From the NCBI GenBank assembly GCA_013397075.1, contig VWZS01008810.1, positions 2,185,357 through 2,249,356 of the forward strand: a DNA stretch of 64,000 bases. The letters run 5' to 3'. The translations under genes and the position numbers were made by a program. The DNA comes from Rhabdornis inornatus (lineage: Eukaryota; Chordata; Aves; Passeriformes; Rhabdornithidae). This document shows, one piece after another, positions 27,297 through 41,852 of this stretch; within the stretch, counting starts at the first letter, position 1; each line of letters begins with the position of its first letter. Below the pieces are notes generated by a model that worked only from the letters and a program-made list of their open reading frames with translations, searched no databases and had not been told where the DNA came from.

Positions 27297-30200
27297 TGCC
27301 ATGATAGATCTGAAGTTCCAACCTTCTTACTCTATCAGAATTCTCAGCAACACACCTGATATCTGAAAAACAATGCTATTAGTTGCAATGTGGGCAATAT
27401 GGGATTTTTGTTTTGTTTAGAAAGTGTTAAATTATTTTCCCAAGTGCTTTTTGTTTAAGCTTGTAATTTGCAAGACATACAAAATTATTGGAGAGAGAAG
27501 TCCACCTCCTAGTTCGCTAGTCTAAAGGGACAGACTTGAGAAAGCAGTGCAAATGTCAAGCACTTCATGAGAGAGAGCATATCCAAGGGTGGGTGGTGCT
27601 AATCTAGGCACACTTGCAGAAGTGGCATAGAAATTGTGATATAGAAAATAATCTAAAGACCATGAATAGACTAAGAGCCATTAGCGTTTTTTTGGAAAAT
27701 ATTAGGTTTCTTACATAATGATAAGCTATGGCAGAGAGAGAGCATCACCACATTGATTAATTTTAAGGCAAATTAGAATTAGAAGGGTCTTTGAATAAAC
27801 CCTTTGAAAAAAAGTATCTCTGAAAATGAGTTAATATGGTTCGATCGAAACAGCAGTATATAATTTCATGGATATTGTGAAAAGTATGAGTATCCTTAAT
27901 TTAGTCACTTTTATTAAAAAAAAAAAATTAGATGGGATCCCCTTCATGTGGTTGGAAAGACACTTGAGAATGGACAAAAAAAAATTAAGCCTTCGCTCAG
28001 CAAGGACAAAGGGAAAGCCTTTCTCCAGAAAGTTAGCCATAGCTTTTTCAATGCAAATACTGAACTATGAAAGATTGCATCTTCCTGCAATAGAAATTTT
28101 ACTCCACATATCCTGGAACAAGATATCTGACTAAAGGACCCCAAAGGGCAAAAAATCCTCATTGCTCCCAGGAGCCAAACAATCACTTGAAGGAATGAAA
28201 TCCACCTGGCTTTCAACCATTTTCAGTTTGGGAGGTAACACACATGAAACTTCTTGAGGTCTGAATATTGAAGCATAAAACCATAAATATGGGTGGAATG
28301 ATAGAATTATTGATGTCTGGCCCAGGTCAGGAGACAGGGTCCAAGTTCCCAACTGGCTTTGGGTTTAAGTCAGTGTTTCTGGAAACTGAGATTTAGGTGT
28401 GGCAGCTTCTCCAAAAACTGACACAAACACAGGCACTACTGTTTTCCTGTGGCATTGAAGGTACATCCCATCATATTTTTCTAGACTCTGCAATAAAAAA
28501 TGGAATTTCTGGTTTTGTTTTCTTGCATTTGTAGGCTGTGTTAAATGTTACATACTTTTCTGCTGTCCATGTCCAATTTAATCAATATTACAAGTGCTCC
28601 CATGTGGTAGGCGGAACAGTGGCAATAAAGTGAAATTTCCACAGCTTTTACCCATTGAAATTCTCAGAGGGCAAGATTCTTATAAACTTCACTTTTCTTC
28701 CTCTGTAACAGATTTAATAGCTCCATTCAGGAAGAAAGTCTGATGTGCTTTCTCATTTTCAAAATGCAGGTAGCAAATCAAACTTTATTCTATTTCCAGC
28801 TCTTGAAGAACTTTGAAATTTTAATATTCTTTTACCATGAGTGTTGAGAAATGTACTTGTCTCCAGAATTGCACCAATGTCCCAGTGTGACTCTGTATTT
28901 AAAAAGGAAGGAGTTAACCGAGGTAAATTCCAGACATTCCCAAAAAGTTTTTGAAACTGGTGTGATTTAGGTCAGTTTAAGGCTGTTTGGAATATCTTAT
29001 GCTACACATAGGAATTCGTAATGTCCAATGATATTAGTTCTGTAGTTAGAATGAGAACTGACTACATTGGCTCTGTGCCACTGGGCATCCTTTTCATTTC
29101 AGAGTTTTCCTCCCAGCCATTTAAACCATCTTTTAGGCATCTGTGTGCTGCTGAAAAAAACTTTATCAAAGCTTAAGATCTGGTCTTTAGTCACAGAGTT
29201 CATTATAATAGTTTAGAACTTGTGTTGTGTGCTTCTTTTTGTTTTGGTGTCCTCTGTTACAAAGAATTACTGTATTGTCTTCTTCCTTGTACAATGCATC
29301 ATTTGGGCTCAGCAGTCACTAGCAGAGTTCTGCTTCATTCTTCATGACTGATTATTTGTCGTATTAGATTCTCCTCTAACAAAGAAAAGTTGTGAAGCTC
29401 TGTAATCGAAAGAGATAGTGGAATGTTCACACTTCTTAGAAGATGTAGCACCAGTCCTAGCCTTTATTTATATGAAATTATTGTTTCTGTTGCTATTGTG
29501 CTCTTTCAATGAGAAATAAACAAACAGTAGGAGGAATATTAAATAAGGGGTTTAGGAAAATTAGGTTAGATGAAGAAACGATAAAAAAAGATTCAACACA
29601 ATTCAAATGAAACAGCAGGGTTTAAATGATCCTGTACATCTATAAAGCTGTGTATGTGGATTTGCTGTTACTTGGTAGGCCAATTGTTTTCATTTTATGT
29701 TCCATAAAATTATTGTAACTGCATTTCTGCTTAAGCAAGGGTGGGGACTCTTTAAAATGGAACAGGCTGTGTACTGTTTTCTTAATCATAGGAGCCCTAG
29801 AATAATTATCAAACAGTGTTTTCCACAGAGTTGATCTATAATTCATCTGAGGAAGAAAACATCTTCCCAATAAAAGATTTTTTTTTGTCCTCAATTGTTC
29901 AAAGGTTTCTTTTTATTATTATCATTAACCCAATTATCAAATTTCACAACTTCTTCATTTCTCAGCTTTTTTTCATATGTTTGTAGCTGGAGGGGAAAAA
30001 CATAGGTGGAGACATTCAGTAAAAGGGATTTTACAAGGCTTACAGTTATTCTAAGTTACAGCCAAGGGAATTTAATTGGGGGAAGGTTTTTGGAGGGTAG
30101 CTTGTATTTTTTGACAGTTTGCAGTATTTTCAATTCCATAATTCAACAGTCATAAGAGTGCATTAAAATTCCTGATTATTTATAAAGAAGTCAGATCTGA

Positions 30201-33200
30201 ATTATCAATGAATTGATTACGTGGGTTGTGGCTCAACTGGAGCCCATCTGCTGCCCACACCACTGGCTGCAGCCCATAGTTACAGAATACAGCATACAAA
30301 ATAAATATTGTTCTATCAGGTCTTCTGTGCTCACTGCAATTTAACACCTATTCTTCATTCCATAGGTTGCTGTTTACAAGTGGAAGTGAGAGAATTACTT
30401 CAAAAGCGAATGTACTAGATGTGCTCTTTTAGTGTAGTTTACAAATGGTTTTGCTTTATTTAAGTAACCCCACCCCTATACTCTGGATAATTGATAGTAA
30501 TGTGTTCGAGTTGAATATTAGGTTTTCCATTTGCTTAGGCCTTATGTAATGGTGGTAGTGTTTCTAAAATTGTTTCTTCACTTTTCCCCCAGAACTATGA
30601 CATTATTTTACTGAACTTTGTTATCAAGTGAAAGCTCATGTTCTTGCATAACTCTTAAGCTGAGATTGCGAGTAAAGCACCTATCATGAGACTTTCCATA
30701 AAAGTTCCGAAACTTGACCACTCTTCATACATTCCTGCAACAAGACATTTCTTTCCTGTTGCCAGCAGTAGTGCACACCTATAACTTAGCCCACAGAAGC
30801 ACCCTACTTACCTTTGGTGGCTAGGGGCTAAGCAGTAGGTCTTGGCTTACAGTAGCAGTCCATTTTTTGGCTATGAGGGAATGAATGACAGCATTTCTAT
30901 TTTGAATTAAGGAACATATATGAAATATGTCTTCTCTAAAGTTTGACCAGCAACTGCTTCTGGAAGAAATTCATTGAAAGCTCCTGAACCTGCATGTTGT
31001 CTTTGAAGTATTTAGCAATTTTGTTTTCACCTTTGATTTTTTTTTTCTATTAGAAACTAAGGGCTGAGTTAAAACTTACATATGCTGCATTTATGGTGGT
31101 CTCAAGTGGTATTTCTTACATGATTTTCAGTTAGTAACTTGTGAGGAAGAAGATCTAGTTGAATCAGATTCCATTTTCAGCTTGTTTCTCTTAAGGGTAT
31201 GGTACCTGATTTTTCAGACAGAGCTGAAATACATTCTGTGTTCCTAAATAGACCTTCTGACCAATCCTTTTTCTATTTTATTCGGAAATGGAGCATATAT
31301 GGGCTTGTCATAGCTCATAAAATTCTGATGAAATAGTATTTTCTATTTTTAAAGTTGACTTTAAATGTCTTAGTTAAATAAAGGTAAAAAATATTTTTGT
31401 TACACTGATGCCTGAATTTCCTTATTTGAGAGATGCAGAATAGTTTTACTTAACCCTGTGACACATGAAATGTAAGTGTTCAGCTTAGTTTTGTTTCTTT
31501 TTCCATGTTGAAGTTCTAGCTCCCCTAATTAGGAGCAAATTTAAAGTGCACTTCTGATTCCTTGTCTTCTCAGTTTCTGTTGAAGTCACCTTGTCAATTG
31601 ATTCTTCTTTCTCTGTAAATATATCTATATGAACAAAATATTTTGTATTTTTAATGATGTTCAGCTTTGTAATAACTTCATGAGATGGTCTCCAAAATCT
31701 GCCTGCAGCACTTGTATGCATACATTTTGAAATGGGCACAAGTCGTGCAATTTATTTGAGCTTAGTATCCTGCCAGGCTGACATTCTCTGAAGATACAAA
31801 AACATGTATGTGATCGCTCTTAGCCATCAGCTAAAACATGGGTTTTGTTAGTCTGACAAATTGTGTGCTGCACATGGGGGAATGAGTGAGGAATGTCACC
31901 TCGTTGTCACATGCAGTTCAAAATAGATACCAACTCCAAAAAGCCTTGGATGAAGAGTCTTTTCCTATTTCCTCCTCATTTGAGAGTATAACAAGTATGT
32001 TTATCTGTGCTGGTCTTGACTATGTCAAGTGTGCTGTGCTCACCAGATGTGGAAACTTTCAAAAAGCATCTAGATAAATATAAATGACAGACTAATGACA
32101 GGTTCCTGCCCAAATAGTGTTCATATGAAATTGATGATGCCCCATTTCATCTCCACAACAAATTCTAAGGAGAAAGCCCCTCTTCCTTCCCCTACCTGTG
32201 CTTTTGGGACAGAGGCTATTGCAAATAAAACAGGCAAGCAAAATCTTGAATGCAGTTTCTGCAGTGAATTGAACTAGAGCTTTAACCACACAATCTATTT
32301 TGAAAAGTTCTATGAGTGGAAGATGAATATGTTGTACATATTGGAGAGGAAAAGAATATCTGCCCAAGCTTCTTTGGGATACTAAAGAGAGTATATCTCA
32401 AAAAAGAGGTGCTTAGACAGAAAATTGTGGTGCCTGCAGTAGTTGCTTCTTGCATTTTCACACGGTTATCTGAAATGCTTGTCAGATGCAAATGTCTTTC
32501 ATGTGTGTGACAGAAATGTCCCCAGAACAGCAAATCTGACTCTCTGTCAGCAAGATAAAGACAGGAATGTGCCTAACAGCCACTTGTTTAATTTTCACAG
32601 ATTCTTTTTTTGTTAAAGATTAATAGAAGATGTAAAAAACCAAATTCAAGCTCTTTTACCCGTATCTAAAAAAGATCTCAACATTGTGTGCTCAGATGCT
32701 GTATAAGACTAAAAATAGAAGTCTTTAAAGATGCATGGATTAAGTATACAGTAAGTGGCAGAATTTATTTTATTTTTTATGAAGGTGCCTAAATTAATCT
32801 TGCTCTTATAATAAGAAACTTCATAGGGTTGTTGTTTTTTTTTCTCCTGGTTTTGGAAGTTATGTGCTGCTTGCTTCACATCATGTTCCACTTTTCAAGT
32901 GAAATACTACTATAAACGAGTGGCTATTATAATCCCCAGACCTCAAAGCCCAGCACACATGGTTTTGTGAACACATGATTTCAAATGAGGGGAACTTTCT
33001 CAATATATTTGTAGGTTGGTGTGTATGGAGGATATGTTTTATGAGGACTATAAAGTCTGCTTAAAGGCCAGGTGTTGACCATCTATTTTGCATTGGTAAA
33101 AATCCTCTGAGCCTAATGTGTGGTGTTTTGCTAATTCCTTTAAGACTGTGGACATTCTCAGAACTGCTCGGCTTTCAGCCCATGGGTGCTAAGATTAACA

Positions 33201-33880
33201 CTGAGCACTTCTGGAAATCAAATGTCATATGTTCACTTAAGCCCATTTTTCTGTAGTGTGACCTCTGAAGATTTCAACTTCTGTGAATACCTTTACTCAA
33301 CCAAAGAAAATCCATGCCAATACTTTAAAAGTTCATCTTTTTTTTCTATTTTTCATCTTAGTGATAACTGTGGAACTAATTTATGCTGAGTTGATCAAAA
33401 CATCTTGTTTCAAAAAGAAAACAATAATTTTCAGAAATGTAGCACATCTCCCCAGTTGTAATTGTGTCTCATCTTTCCTTGTCTCTTTCCATCATAAGAG
33501 AAGCTACAGCATTTTTTCTAATTACAACATGTATGAGTTGATTATTGTGTCTGAAAACACTGTTTGCCAACTCAAAATTATTACATTTCATCATTATTAG
33601 AACAGATACCTGCCTCACTATGATATTTGCTAACTACAGTCACTGCACAATTCCTAAGTTCCTAAGTCGCATTTCTAAATACTATTCCTAAATTAGCTAA
33701 GTTGGATCTGGTATAGGAAAGTAAATCAGTAAAATATTACACTTTTATTCATACCATCCCTGTAAACTTCAGACTACTTAGTGCAGAAAAATCTTTGTGC
33801 ACAGAGTGTGAAGAGAAATAATATAGTATATTTAAGACAATGAAAAACTTGCTTCCATATCTGTTTCTGCTGGAGAGTTC

Positions 33881-33898
33881 TTTTTTTTTTTTTTTTTT
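33881..33898. repeat. T18 homopolymer
   Basis: An uninterrupted run of 18 T is followed by a CC-rich pyrimidine stretch. No downstream exon is seen, so I do not read it as a splice tract. Confidence 0.93.
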
Positions 33899-35245
33899 CC
33901 TTTTCCTAAGCAGGTCATCTTACCCAGCCTTTTCATAGGAGTTCACTAACTGTGTGGCCTTCATTTTCTAAGTGCTTGATTGGAAGCTCTACGATAGTGT
34001 TAAATAAGTGCTGAACACACAGAGCTGCAAATGAAAGCAATCAGTGCTGTGCTTTGAGCATATTAAGTGCTATATAGTGCTATGTACTTTGAAAAAATTG
34101 GGTCCCATCTGTATCAAACTGGGTTCTCCAAGTTAGATTTTTTTTTTTAACCTCAATTTCTGTATAACTTCCCTTTCTGAAATTGCAGAATTGCCTACTC
34201 ATCTCTTAGGAGATAATGAAGACAAATTCATTAATGTTTGTGCAGCAATAAGAAGTCAATAGTGAAAAAGAATAATTTGACTTCCAGAATAAGTTGAAGA
34301 GATGTAGTAGGTAGAACATGTGGCTTCATGTTAAACAGTAAGGAACAAAGTCATGAATGGCTTTTCACTAAATAAGTATCAATAGTTTTATGCAGTGAAT
34401 AAGGCAGGAGGTTTTGCATAAGTTAGAGGTTGATCAAGATATTAAATATTGTGTCAGAAGGGAAGAGTATTTATTTTTTAGGATATTAAAGTATTTTACT
34501 TTTGTGATATCATTAATAGCTCTGCAAACAAAAGGGGGAGGGTAGGATTTGCATCTACGGTCCCATAGCTATTAAGACTTACACTGAGAGAAAAAAAATC
34601 AGCATGCAGTACTCTACTAGAAGTCACATGAAACATCAGTGGGTTTGAATTTGCTACACAGACCCCCCTTACTAGAGCTAGCAAACCAGCTGAGAGTAGC
34701 AGAATGTTTTTCTCTTTGGATAAACACTGGTGAAGGGTAGTGCAATAAGCAAGAAGAATTATAATAACAAAAAATCAGGGATTTAATACTAGGCCATGGG
34801 GAACACCATATGTTTCTGAATTAAGTTTCTAATCTCACTGCCTAGTAGTTGTTGTCTTCACCTATTATTTTCTCTGTGTATTTTTGTACTTTTGGTCCCA
34901 GCCAGGTCTATTTCCTACAGTACAGTTTGGTGCTGTAGTTTGGTGTGTGACTGATTATAGTCCTACTGTCCTGCCTTCCATCTATTTTTCATTTGATCCT
35001 AATTTTCACCTTGGTTTCTCCCTTCCCCATCTCCTGGTCTTTCATGTTCTTTTCCTCAGACCACATTCTGCTTACTTTTCTCCAGTTCTTTCTCTGACCC
35101 CAAAATCTCCCTTCCATACCTCTTTTGCTCCTACCAGCCTATGAGCACAGGGGGAACAACATGCTGCTTCTGCTCTCCTGTAGCTGCCAGCTCCCAGTAC
35201 AATTATGCAGAGGAAAAAAAAACCAAACCCTAAACAATTATTAAT

Positions 35246-35247
<2 letters not shown>

Positions 35248-35285
<38 letters not shown>
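35248..35285. repeat. (TAA)n microsatellite
   Basis: About 12 TAA units are uninterrupted. The run creates a spurious poly-isoleucine open frame on the reverse strand. Confidence 0.95.
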
Positions 35286-35690
35286 GGAATATTGTTTTTA
35301 CTGTAGTAAGGACAATGTGGTTGTAGTCTAGTTGTGCAGGGAAGCTGCCAGAAGAATTTGTATTTTAGAAGACCTATGTAAGTCATAGTCCCTCTTCGAG
35401 GAGAGAATGTGCATTGGTTACACACAGGAACTGGGTGAAGAGGTTTGTGGAAGCTCAGTGGGATGTGACTGCCTGTGCACTTTGGTGAGCTCTCAGCACT
35501 GTGGGGGGGTGTGAGTATCTTCAGTCATTAGAGATTCCTAGCAGAATGTCACTCTTCAGTGCAGGGAGCTTTTCTGAGCGTGGGTAAGTAGAATTTTTAA
35601 AAGCTATATTGCTTGGCTGAATTTGGGCAGTTTAATCGGATGTACCGTGTGCAAGACATCCTCCTGTCTTCCAGATTTTAGGTTCCAGAT

Positions 35691-35740
35691 AAAAAAAACA
35701 AAAACAAAAACAAAAACAAAAACAAAAACAAAAACAAAAC
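35691..35740. repeat. (CAAAAA)n microsatellite
   Basis: About seven hexanucleotide units of AAAAAC begin in an A8 run. Its likely origin is expansion of an A-rich tail. Confidence 0.94.
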
Positions 35741-37539
35741 AATCAAAAAAACCCATGCTATCCAACAGCTGATTTCAGCTCAAGCACTTAAAATGTTTTG
35801 AAGCTATAAGCAAATGAAAAGGTACATGTATGGTGGGAAGTCTGGATTACTCTTGCAAATGGGTCCTCCTATCTACTTTTCCAAAGACATTAAAAACAAA
35901 TGTTAAGTTGAGGTCTTGTTCAGAAGCTTTTGCTGAGATATTTTCAGTGGTATCAACAGAGTCACCTCACAAGGCATTTCAGGACTTCAGCTAGATTGGC
36001 ACTGAAGATTTGTGCTCATTAGGCAGTTGTGAGTGAGGAGTCTATAGGCAAGAGATGTCCTCTGCTTCCAGGAAGGTAGAATTATATTGCTGACAATGAA
36101 AATTAATTAAGAGGGTGTGGGGCATTTGCTGTGTATGGAAGAAAGAGGATTCAAATTAGATGAACATTTAGGAAAGGTAAGAGTAGTGCAGTACACAGAA
36201 CAATGAGAATTGAAAAACTTAACTGAAGAGGAAATGAAAGATGGAGGAAATTATCTATTATGTTGCAATGGTTTTGTAAAAAGCAAAATGGATATAAACC
36301 AAGCCAAATCATGCCCTTCTGTTGCTCTGATACAGGTAGCTTTACAGCAGGACTGGGTGACCTGAAATGCTTGACTTGACCCTGGGAGAGCTCCTTGATA
36401 TAATCAGCATTTTTGAATTCGGAAAATCTATGTCTACCATCTCCTGTATTTCAGTATTTGTGAGTCATGCATCATTGTGCTGAGAACCAAGTGATATTGC
36501 TCATCTTCAGAGTATGCCATCAAAGCATCTCCAACAAACTTGGCAGTGGACTCATATTAATCAATACTATAGTGTAATTCCTGACCTCAAACAATACAGC
36601 GAGAAAAGACCAGGTTGAGGTATTGAAGCACAGTACTGAAACTGAAGGTATTCTGCCACTGTGGAAAAGGGATAGAGATGTGTGATGTGATGGCTGTGCA
36701 TCCCAAGCACACTAAAATACTATAACACTGGAACATTCCACAAAACTTCATAATATTCAAGTTATTACACAAAAGTTTGTTGTCAGAATTTGCCAGATTA
36801 GGTCTTGAGAAGACAAGGAAAGACAGTAACAAAAAGGGCTAAGAGATAGCAAGAAGGCAGGAATGTACTGCTGTTTTTTACTACTTTTACTGGTTTTGAT
36901 GAGCAGACTTTTATCTTTTCCTCCCGTCAGAGGAGTTTGACCATGTGTCAGTATACTATATTTTTAATAGTACAGCTCCAGCTGAGCCAGGAAATCCAGT
37001 TTTTACAGAAGATTTTTTGGAGTAATTTGCAGTGGATGTCTTGGTGAAAATTCTTACAAATCACTCCAACATTGTGATCTGGGTTGGCGGAAAAACTAAA
37101 ATATCATCTGTGTAGTCTTTCTGAAAAAAAACCCCCAAGGACCACTTCATGTACACATATGTTAAAGAAGCCAAACTTAAAGTAATATTTGCAACAAGTA
37201 GGTTTGTAAAAAAAATCCATGGATTGCTATACATGCTGTAGACTACTTGTCAGGTAATTGTAGAAAACAAACAAACCAACACCCAACAACCTCAATCCCC
37301 CAACAAATAATTTGGTAAAGATTATTTTTTTAAAATTCAGAAAGTGTTTTTGTACAGGAAAAACGTTATTCAGTATAAATAGATCACATACTTCTGCCTG
37401 TGACACGTCAAGAAAGAGGAATATTTAAACTGGAGGGCAATAGTTAGCTAGCTTACAAGATATAGTACAAGAATTTATTCAGGTCAGAAAAAGTATCCTT
37501 AAAAGTGGAAATAAAGCCAAAGTGATATTAATAAAGCTG

Positions 37540-37790
37540 AACTTAGAGATTGGCTATGAGGCGAAAATATGTGGAGGTACCTAGAAAAGCTAAACAGGAA
37601 TTGTTAAAGTATCTCAGAAATAGAAAGCCTGCAGGAGTCATTAGGTCTGCTAGACCACCAGAGGATAGTCATTCCAAAATGATCAGGAGATGGCAAAGAA
37701 AATAAATTCTTTTACTTTAGTATTCTCAAAAGACAAAGAAGAAATATATGCACTAACAGAATTCTTTACAGATAATTTCAGAGACATACT
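37540..37790 (+). mobile_element. probable degenerate CR1/L3-type LINE fragment
   Basis: Conceptual translation of the + strand gives, in two frames, ELLKYLRNRKPAG and then, after a stop and shift, KINSFTLVFSKDKEEIYA. The spacing resembles the linker between the endonuclease and reverse transcriptase domains of CR1/L3 elements, where a basic kyl-nkk segment precedes an N-x-FF-x-SVF-type motif. The frame is broken by stops and a shift, so it is inactive. There is no 3' end or 8-mer tail. This is an inference from a remembered motif and is not certain. Confidence 0.4.
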
Positions 37791-40431
37791 GTTAGTGAGC
37801 CAAAAAGAGGTGAATATTTCAGAAAGAAAGTCTGGAAGGTAAATAAAAAGGATTTTACAGTGTATTTCAGAAAGAAACCCCCAGTCTGAGTCACTAATAA
37901 AATACGTCATTTAAATGAGATTTTAAATGATCTCTTACTTAACACTGTGGGTTCTTTGTAAATAAACTCCAAAGGATGTTTCTGGAAAATGTGAATGAGA
38001 GACTGAATCTCACCACTTACATGATATGTTGGAAATTCAGATCATGTAGGAAAAAATGCAAGAAAAGTAGAAGTGTTTGTATATGAAGGGACATTGAATA
38101 TACGGATTGAACAGCAAAACAGAAAAAGTAAAGTAAAGTGAACTATACTGTGAAGATCCAGTATTTTGCTTTTTTTTCTCCCACTGGCTTGAAACAAACA
38201 GCCAGGACACTGATGAACGCCATGAGGAAACCCCCCTTGACTTTCTGAGCTTTAGGTCAGGCTTAGGTTCACCCACCTAACTTTCAGTGTTTAGCAGCAC
38301 TGTCCAGGTGAAAATTCTGCATTCCAAACACTAAACTTCATTTTAAAATCCTTCTGCAGTCAGGAAGGAATTAGCAATTCACCTATGTAAAGTCAGAGTT
38401 GTGCCCTTAAGATATCTTTGTCTCCCTCCACAGAGAATAAACTTAGAGCAATGCCTGAGCAATGCTTAGACAGGGTATATCCAGCATGTTGAACAAGAAT
38501 TAGCAATGAGGCTTAATTTTCTTTTCTACATAACCTTGATGGAAATGTATTAGTCTTCAAGTCAGACAATGGTAGTGCTCTTCATGCTTTGTGCTGATGG
38601 GGGAAACAGCATTTTCTATGAACCATAATGGCAGCCAAAAGAAAAGTAACGATCAGTTGGAAAAGTTAGACTACTCTCAGTATAGTTTTATGCTTCAGTG
38701 CCTTTCTAGAGATGGCCAAGTAAGAAAAGTATCCCTTTCTGCATAATAAATGATTAACTGTACATCTCCAATCACATCTGGAAAGCATTTCTGAGTTTCA
38801 TTCTGAATAGCTGACATTCTCTGTTAATGGTTTTGTCAGCATATGCTTCTTTTGCTTCTTGCAAAATATTTGATAAAATATTAATGTAGAAATAAAACAA
38901 CAAAAATACAAACCACAGATTTTCATATTTTCTGATAAATCAGTATAGTTCAGCATAAGTTTACCAACAGTTCTTTTCCACATTTGCACTATTATCAGAC
39001 TAAAACATGCTTCTTTTCCTGATCTGCTCTGGGACTACGGGAGGGAGACTAGAAAGCAGACAATCCCAGGAAGCAACAAGAGGGAGGGAGAGCTTGCACA
39101 GCAGCCCGACTGGAAAAGACACCCCACCCCTCCAAACTTCTGGGGAGAGCATTCCTTTTCTAGCAGCTGGAAGTAGACTGCAGTTTAATAAAAATAAAAA
39201 AAATTTAAAAAAAAGAGTAGAATAAACTAGATTAGGAATTAATGAAGTGCTGGGCAGATTAGCTGGTGATAATGAATGTTTTCTGCCTTCAAAAGCTAAG
39301 AATCAAAACAAAGTAGGGTAGATGGGAGCAGCCAGAGGGGTGAGGCTGAGTGTGGCAAGTGGGGAATACAGGCTGCTGGGTGGAGTGGGTGGATGAAGTG
39401 GGTGTGATTTGTGACACTCTTTGGGAAGGACCCACCAAGGCACACTCTGTCCAGCCAGCTTTGCAGTCGGCCTCCTCTGGCACAGTGATACATTTCAATG
39501 AGAAGCATTAGGCTGCCATAAAAATTAAAATGATGCACCAGAAAACAAAATGATACAGTTTGATAGTAACTGCCATTTAGCACTTTCTGGTCAATATGAT
39601 GATCATCACTTAATTATAGGCTTGTTTGTGGGAAGTTCAGCCTTCTAAGAGCTCTACTTCTGAATATAACACAGTGATTAAAAACAGTTTTTAACGGATT
39701 GGTGCCATTATTCACCCCGAGTCCCTAAAGGAGAAATTAGAAATCCTTTTTGAAGATGAAATATGACCACTAGAGGATGTAGTCAAGATCCTGAATGCGT
39801 GAGACATCCTATTCCTCAGTCATACTCTGCAAGGCCAGCCAGAATATAGAACAAATACCTCCTGGAATGTTTGGGTGAATAAATGACAGTGCAGGAGTCA
39901 GGAGGAGTTTATCAGCAAAGTAGTATAACCAGGATAACCCAGAAATCAATCCACAAGCCCTACTTTTATTTAACTTCTTTTGCATAGTCTGTGGGTTTTT
40001 CTTTGTTTTCCTTTTCCATTGTTTCTCCTTTCCCTATATTGTCTGTTGTCTGTCCATCCCTCCAATCTACACCCTACTGTTACCCTTTACTAGTGGTAAC
40101 CTCATCTGGACAGTTAATAAGCCATTCACTCTACTGGTTGAACCTGGGATACACCTGTGCTGAACACTTATGAGTACCTTAGATTCAACTACTTATTGAA
40201 CATATTCAGCAAAAAAACCACCATTTTTTAAAAAAATCTCTGTCTCATTTCATATTTATTTGCTTACTGCTTTAGTCAATTGATTTATTTGTTCCCCATC
40301 CATCCGGCCTTCAGCCACAAACACTTGCTTAATCTTGTTTTCTCTCTCATAACCACAATTACTCACCCACAACCAGTAGATCATCTTTATTTAGGAAATT
40401 ACTTGCAATTTGGAGAGGGCGAAAGGGATAC

Positions 40432-40455
40432 CAACAACAACAGCAACAACAACAA
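40432..40455. repeat. (CAA)n microsatellite
   Basis: About eight CAA units are interrupted by one CAG. Confidence 0.9.
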
Positions 40456-41782
40456 AATAATCCAGGACCAAAACAGGAACTACTGGCTGTTAATTGATAC
40501 ATCAGTGATGTAAAAAAAACCCAAATGAACCAAAATCAACCCCTGAAAATAATATGTTTTTTTAAACAGACTAGAGAACAGACTCCCAGTGCTGCTCATC
40601 AGTAGGGAAACTTTTCTGATAAAATGCAGGGAAAGGTGATTGCCCCTGTGATTATCACAGTGCATTTAAATTAAAGGTGAGAGGATTGTTTCAACTTGTC
40701 CATGTCTTGTTTTACTAATAATTATTTAATTTTAAAAAGTTTATACTTTTCTCCATACTCTCCCTTGTTTATGGTGTATGTATCTGTTCCTTAAATCACA
40801 CCTCCAAAAGTCAGGCTTTTCTAACCTATGTATGAATATTTACCTGATTTTTTGCTGGTACCTGCTGATCAGCTTTGGCTGAGGCCTGGATTTTGCAATT
40901 GAAATCTTCACACATCTTGACTTCATTGGACTGAGGAAAATCACAGGGGTCTTACTTCATAGGATCAGAATTAGACCTGCGTGTAGATTAGCATACTAAA
41001 GTATATGACATAAATTATGGAATGTACAATATCAACTGATTAATGTTACCTCTGACACAAAAATTTTTCATTTTTCCTTATTTCAGTTTTAGTGCAGAAT
41101 GCTGCTAACCTCATTTTTATGTTTAATTCTAAGTCAGTTGTGAGGCAAAAGGTTGATAATGGCTGAATTCAAGACACCCAACATCAAAAGAAATTTTCAA
41201 CATTTGGACAAAATAAAAACAGGTGTGAATAAAATATCATATTGCAATAGTAAGTGTTATTAAAGCCATTAAAGTGCATTTGAATCGGGCGCTCTATTCA
41301 TTTTCAAAGCTGACATTTGTAAATGTATATAGGCAGGATTCTTGTAAATTTAAAACAGAACGTTGGAACTTAACTCTGGAATCTGTAGCACAATCGTACT
41401 GTGTTTTGTTGATACATAATAATTCATAATTTTGTGTCTTTGAGCAGGGGCCATCAAATTTTTATTTCTGCATGGTATTCTTGTTGGTTGGCACATGTAG
41501 TAAGAACAAAAATGTTGCTAAAAAAAGATATTTGTTGCATTCTGGCATAGGAATGTAATGTCTTTGATAGCACACTTAGTTACATTTCCTAGTATCTGTT
41601 CTGACAAACGGTCTTCAGGATTTTTTGTAATTTGCTAACTGCTTTTAAGTTAGAGCTGTTTTATTTCCATCTTGTCCCTTTGATATATGTCGTGACAGTG
41701 CAAGTCTCGGACAACCTTTCTGTAATTTTGAAGGAAAATAGGAGAAGTTGTATTATCATTTCTGTCTATGAAATTTACTTCA

Positions 41783-41852
41783 GAAGTGAATGCCATACAT
41801 ATTTCTGAAATGAATGCCAAATGTATTTTCTAGAAGGGAGTGCCATTGAAAG
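41783..41852. repeat. imperfect 24-26 bp triplicate repeat
   Basis: Three diverged copies start at 41783, 41807 and 41833. Each has GAA(R)(T/G)(G/A)A(G)TGCCA followed by an AT-rich tail. The similarity is visible by eye but the copies differ at several positions. It could be an old minisatellite or a cluster of similar binding sites. Confidence 0.55.

Noticed and set aside
31995..32090. Sequence around AAACTTTCAAAAAGCATCTAGATAAATA resembling the 3' part of CR1 elements
   Set aside because: The similarity is short and from memory only, and the adjacent sequence does not continue the element.
35072..35425. 117-codon - strand open frame with a poly-isoleucine run
   Set aside because: The run comes from the TAA microsatellite, and the remainder has no domain.
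39007..39225. 72-codon open frame ending in an A-rich stretch (about 39185-39216), possibly a processed insertion
   Set aside because: No recognisable protein, no target-site duplication and no element body. The A-rich end alone is not sufficient.
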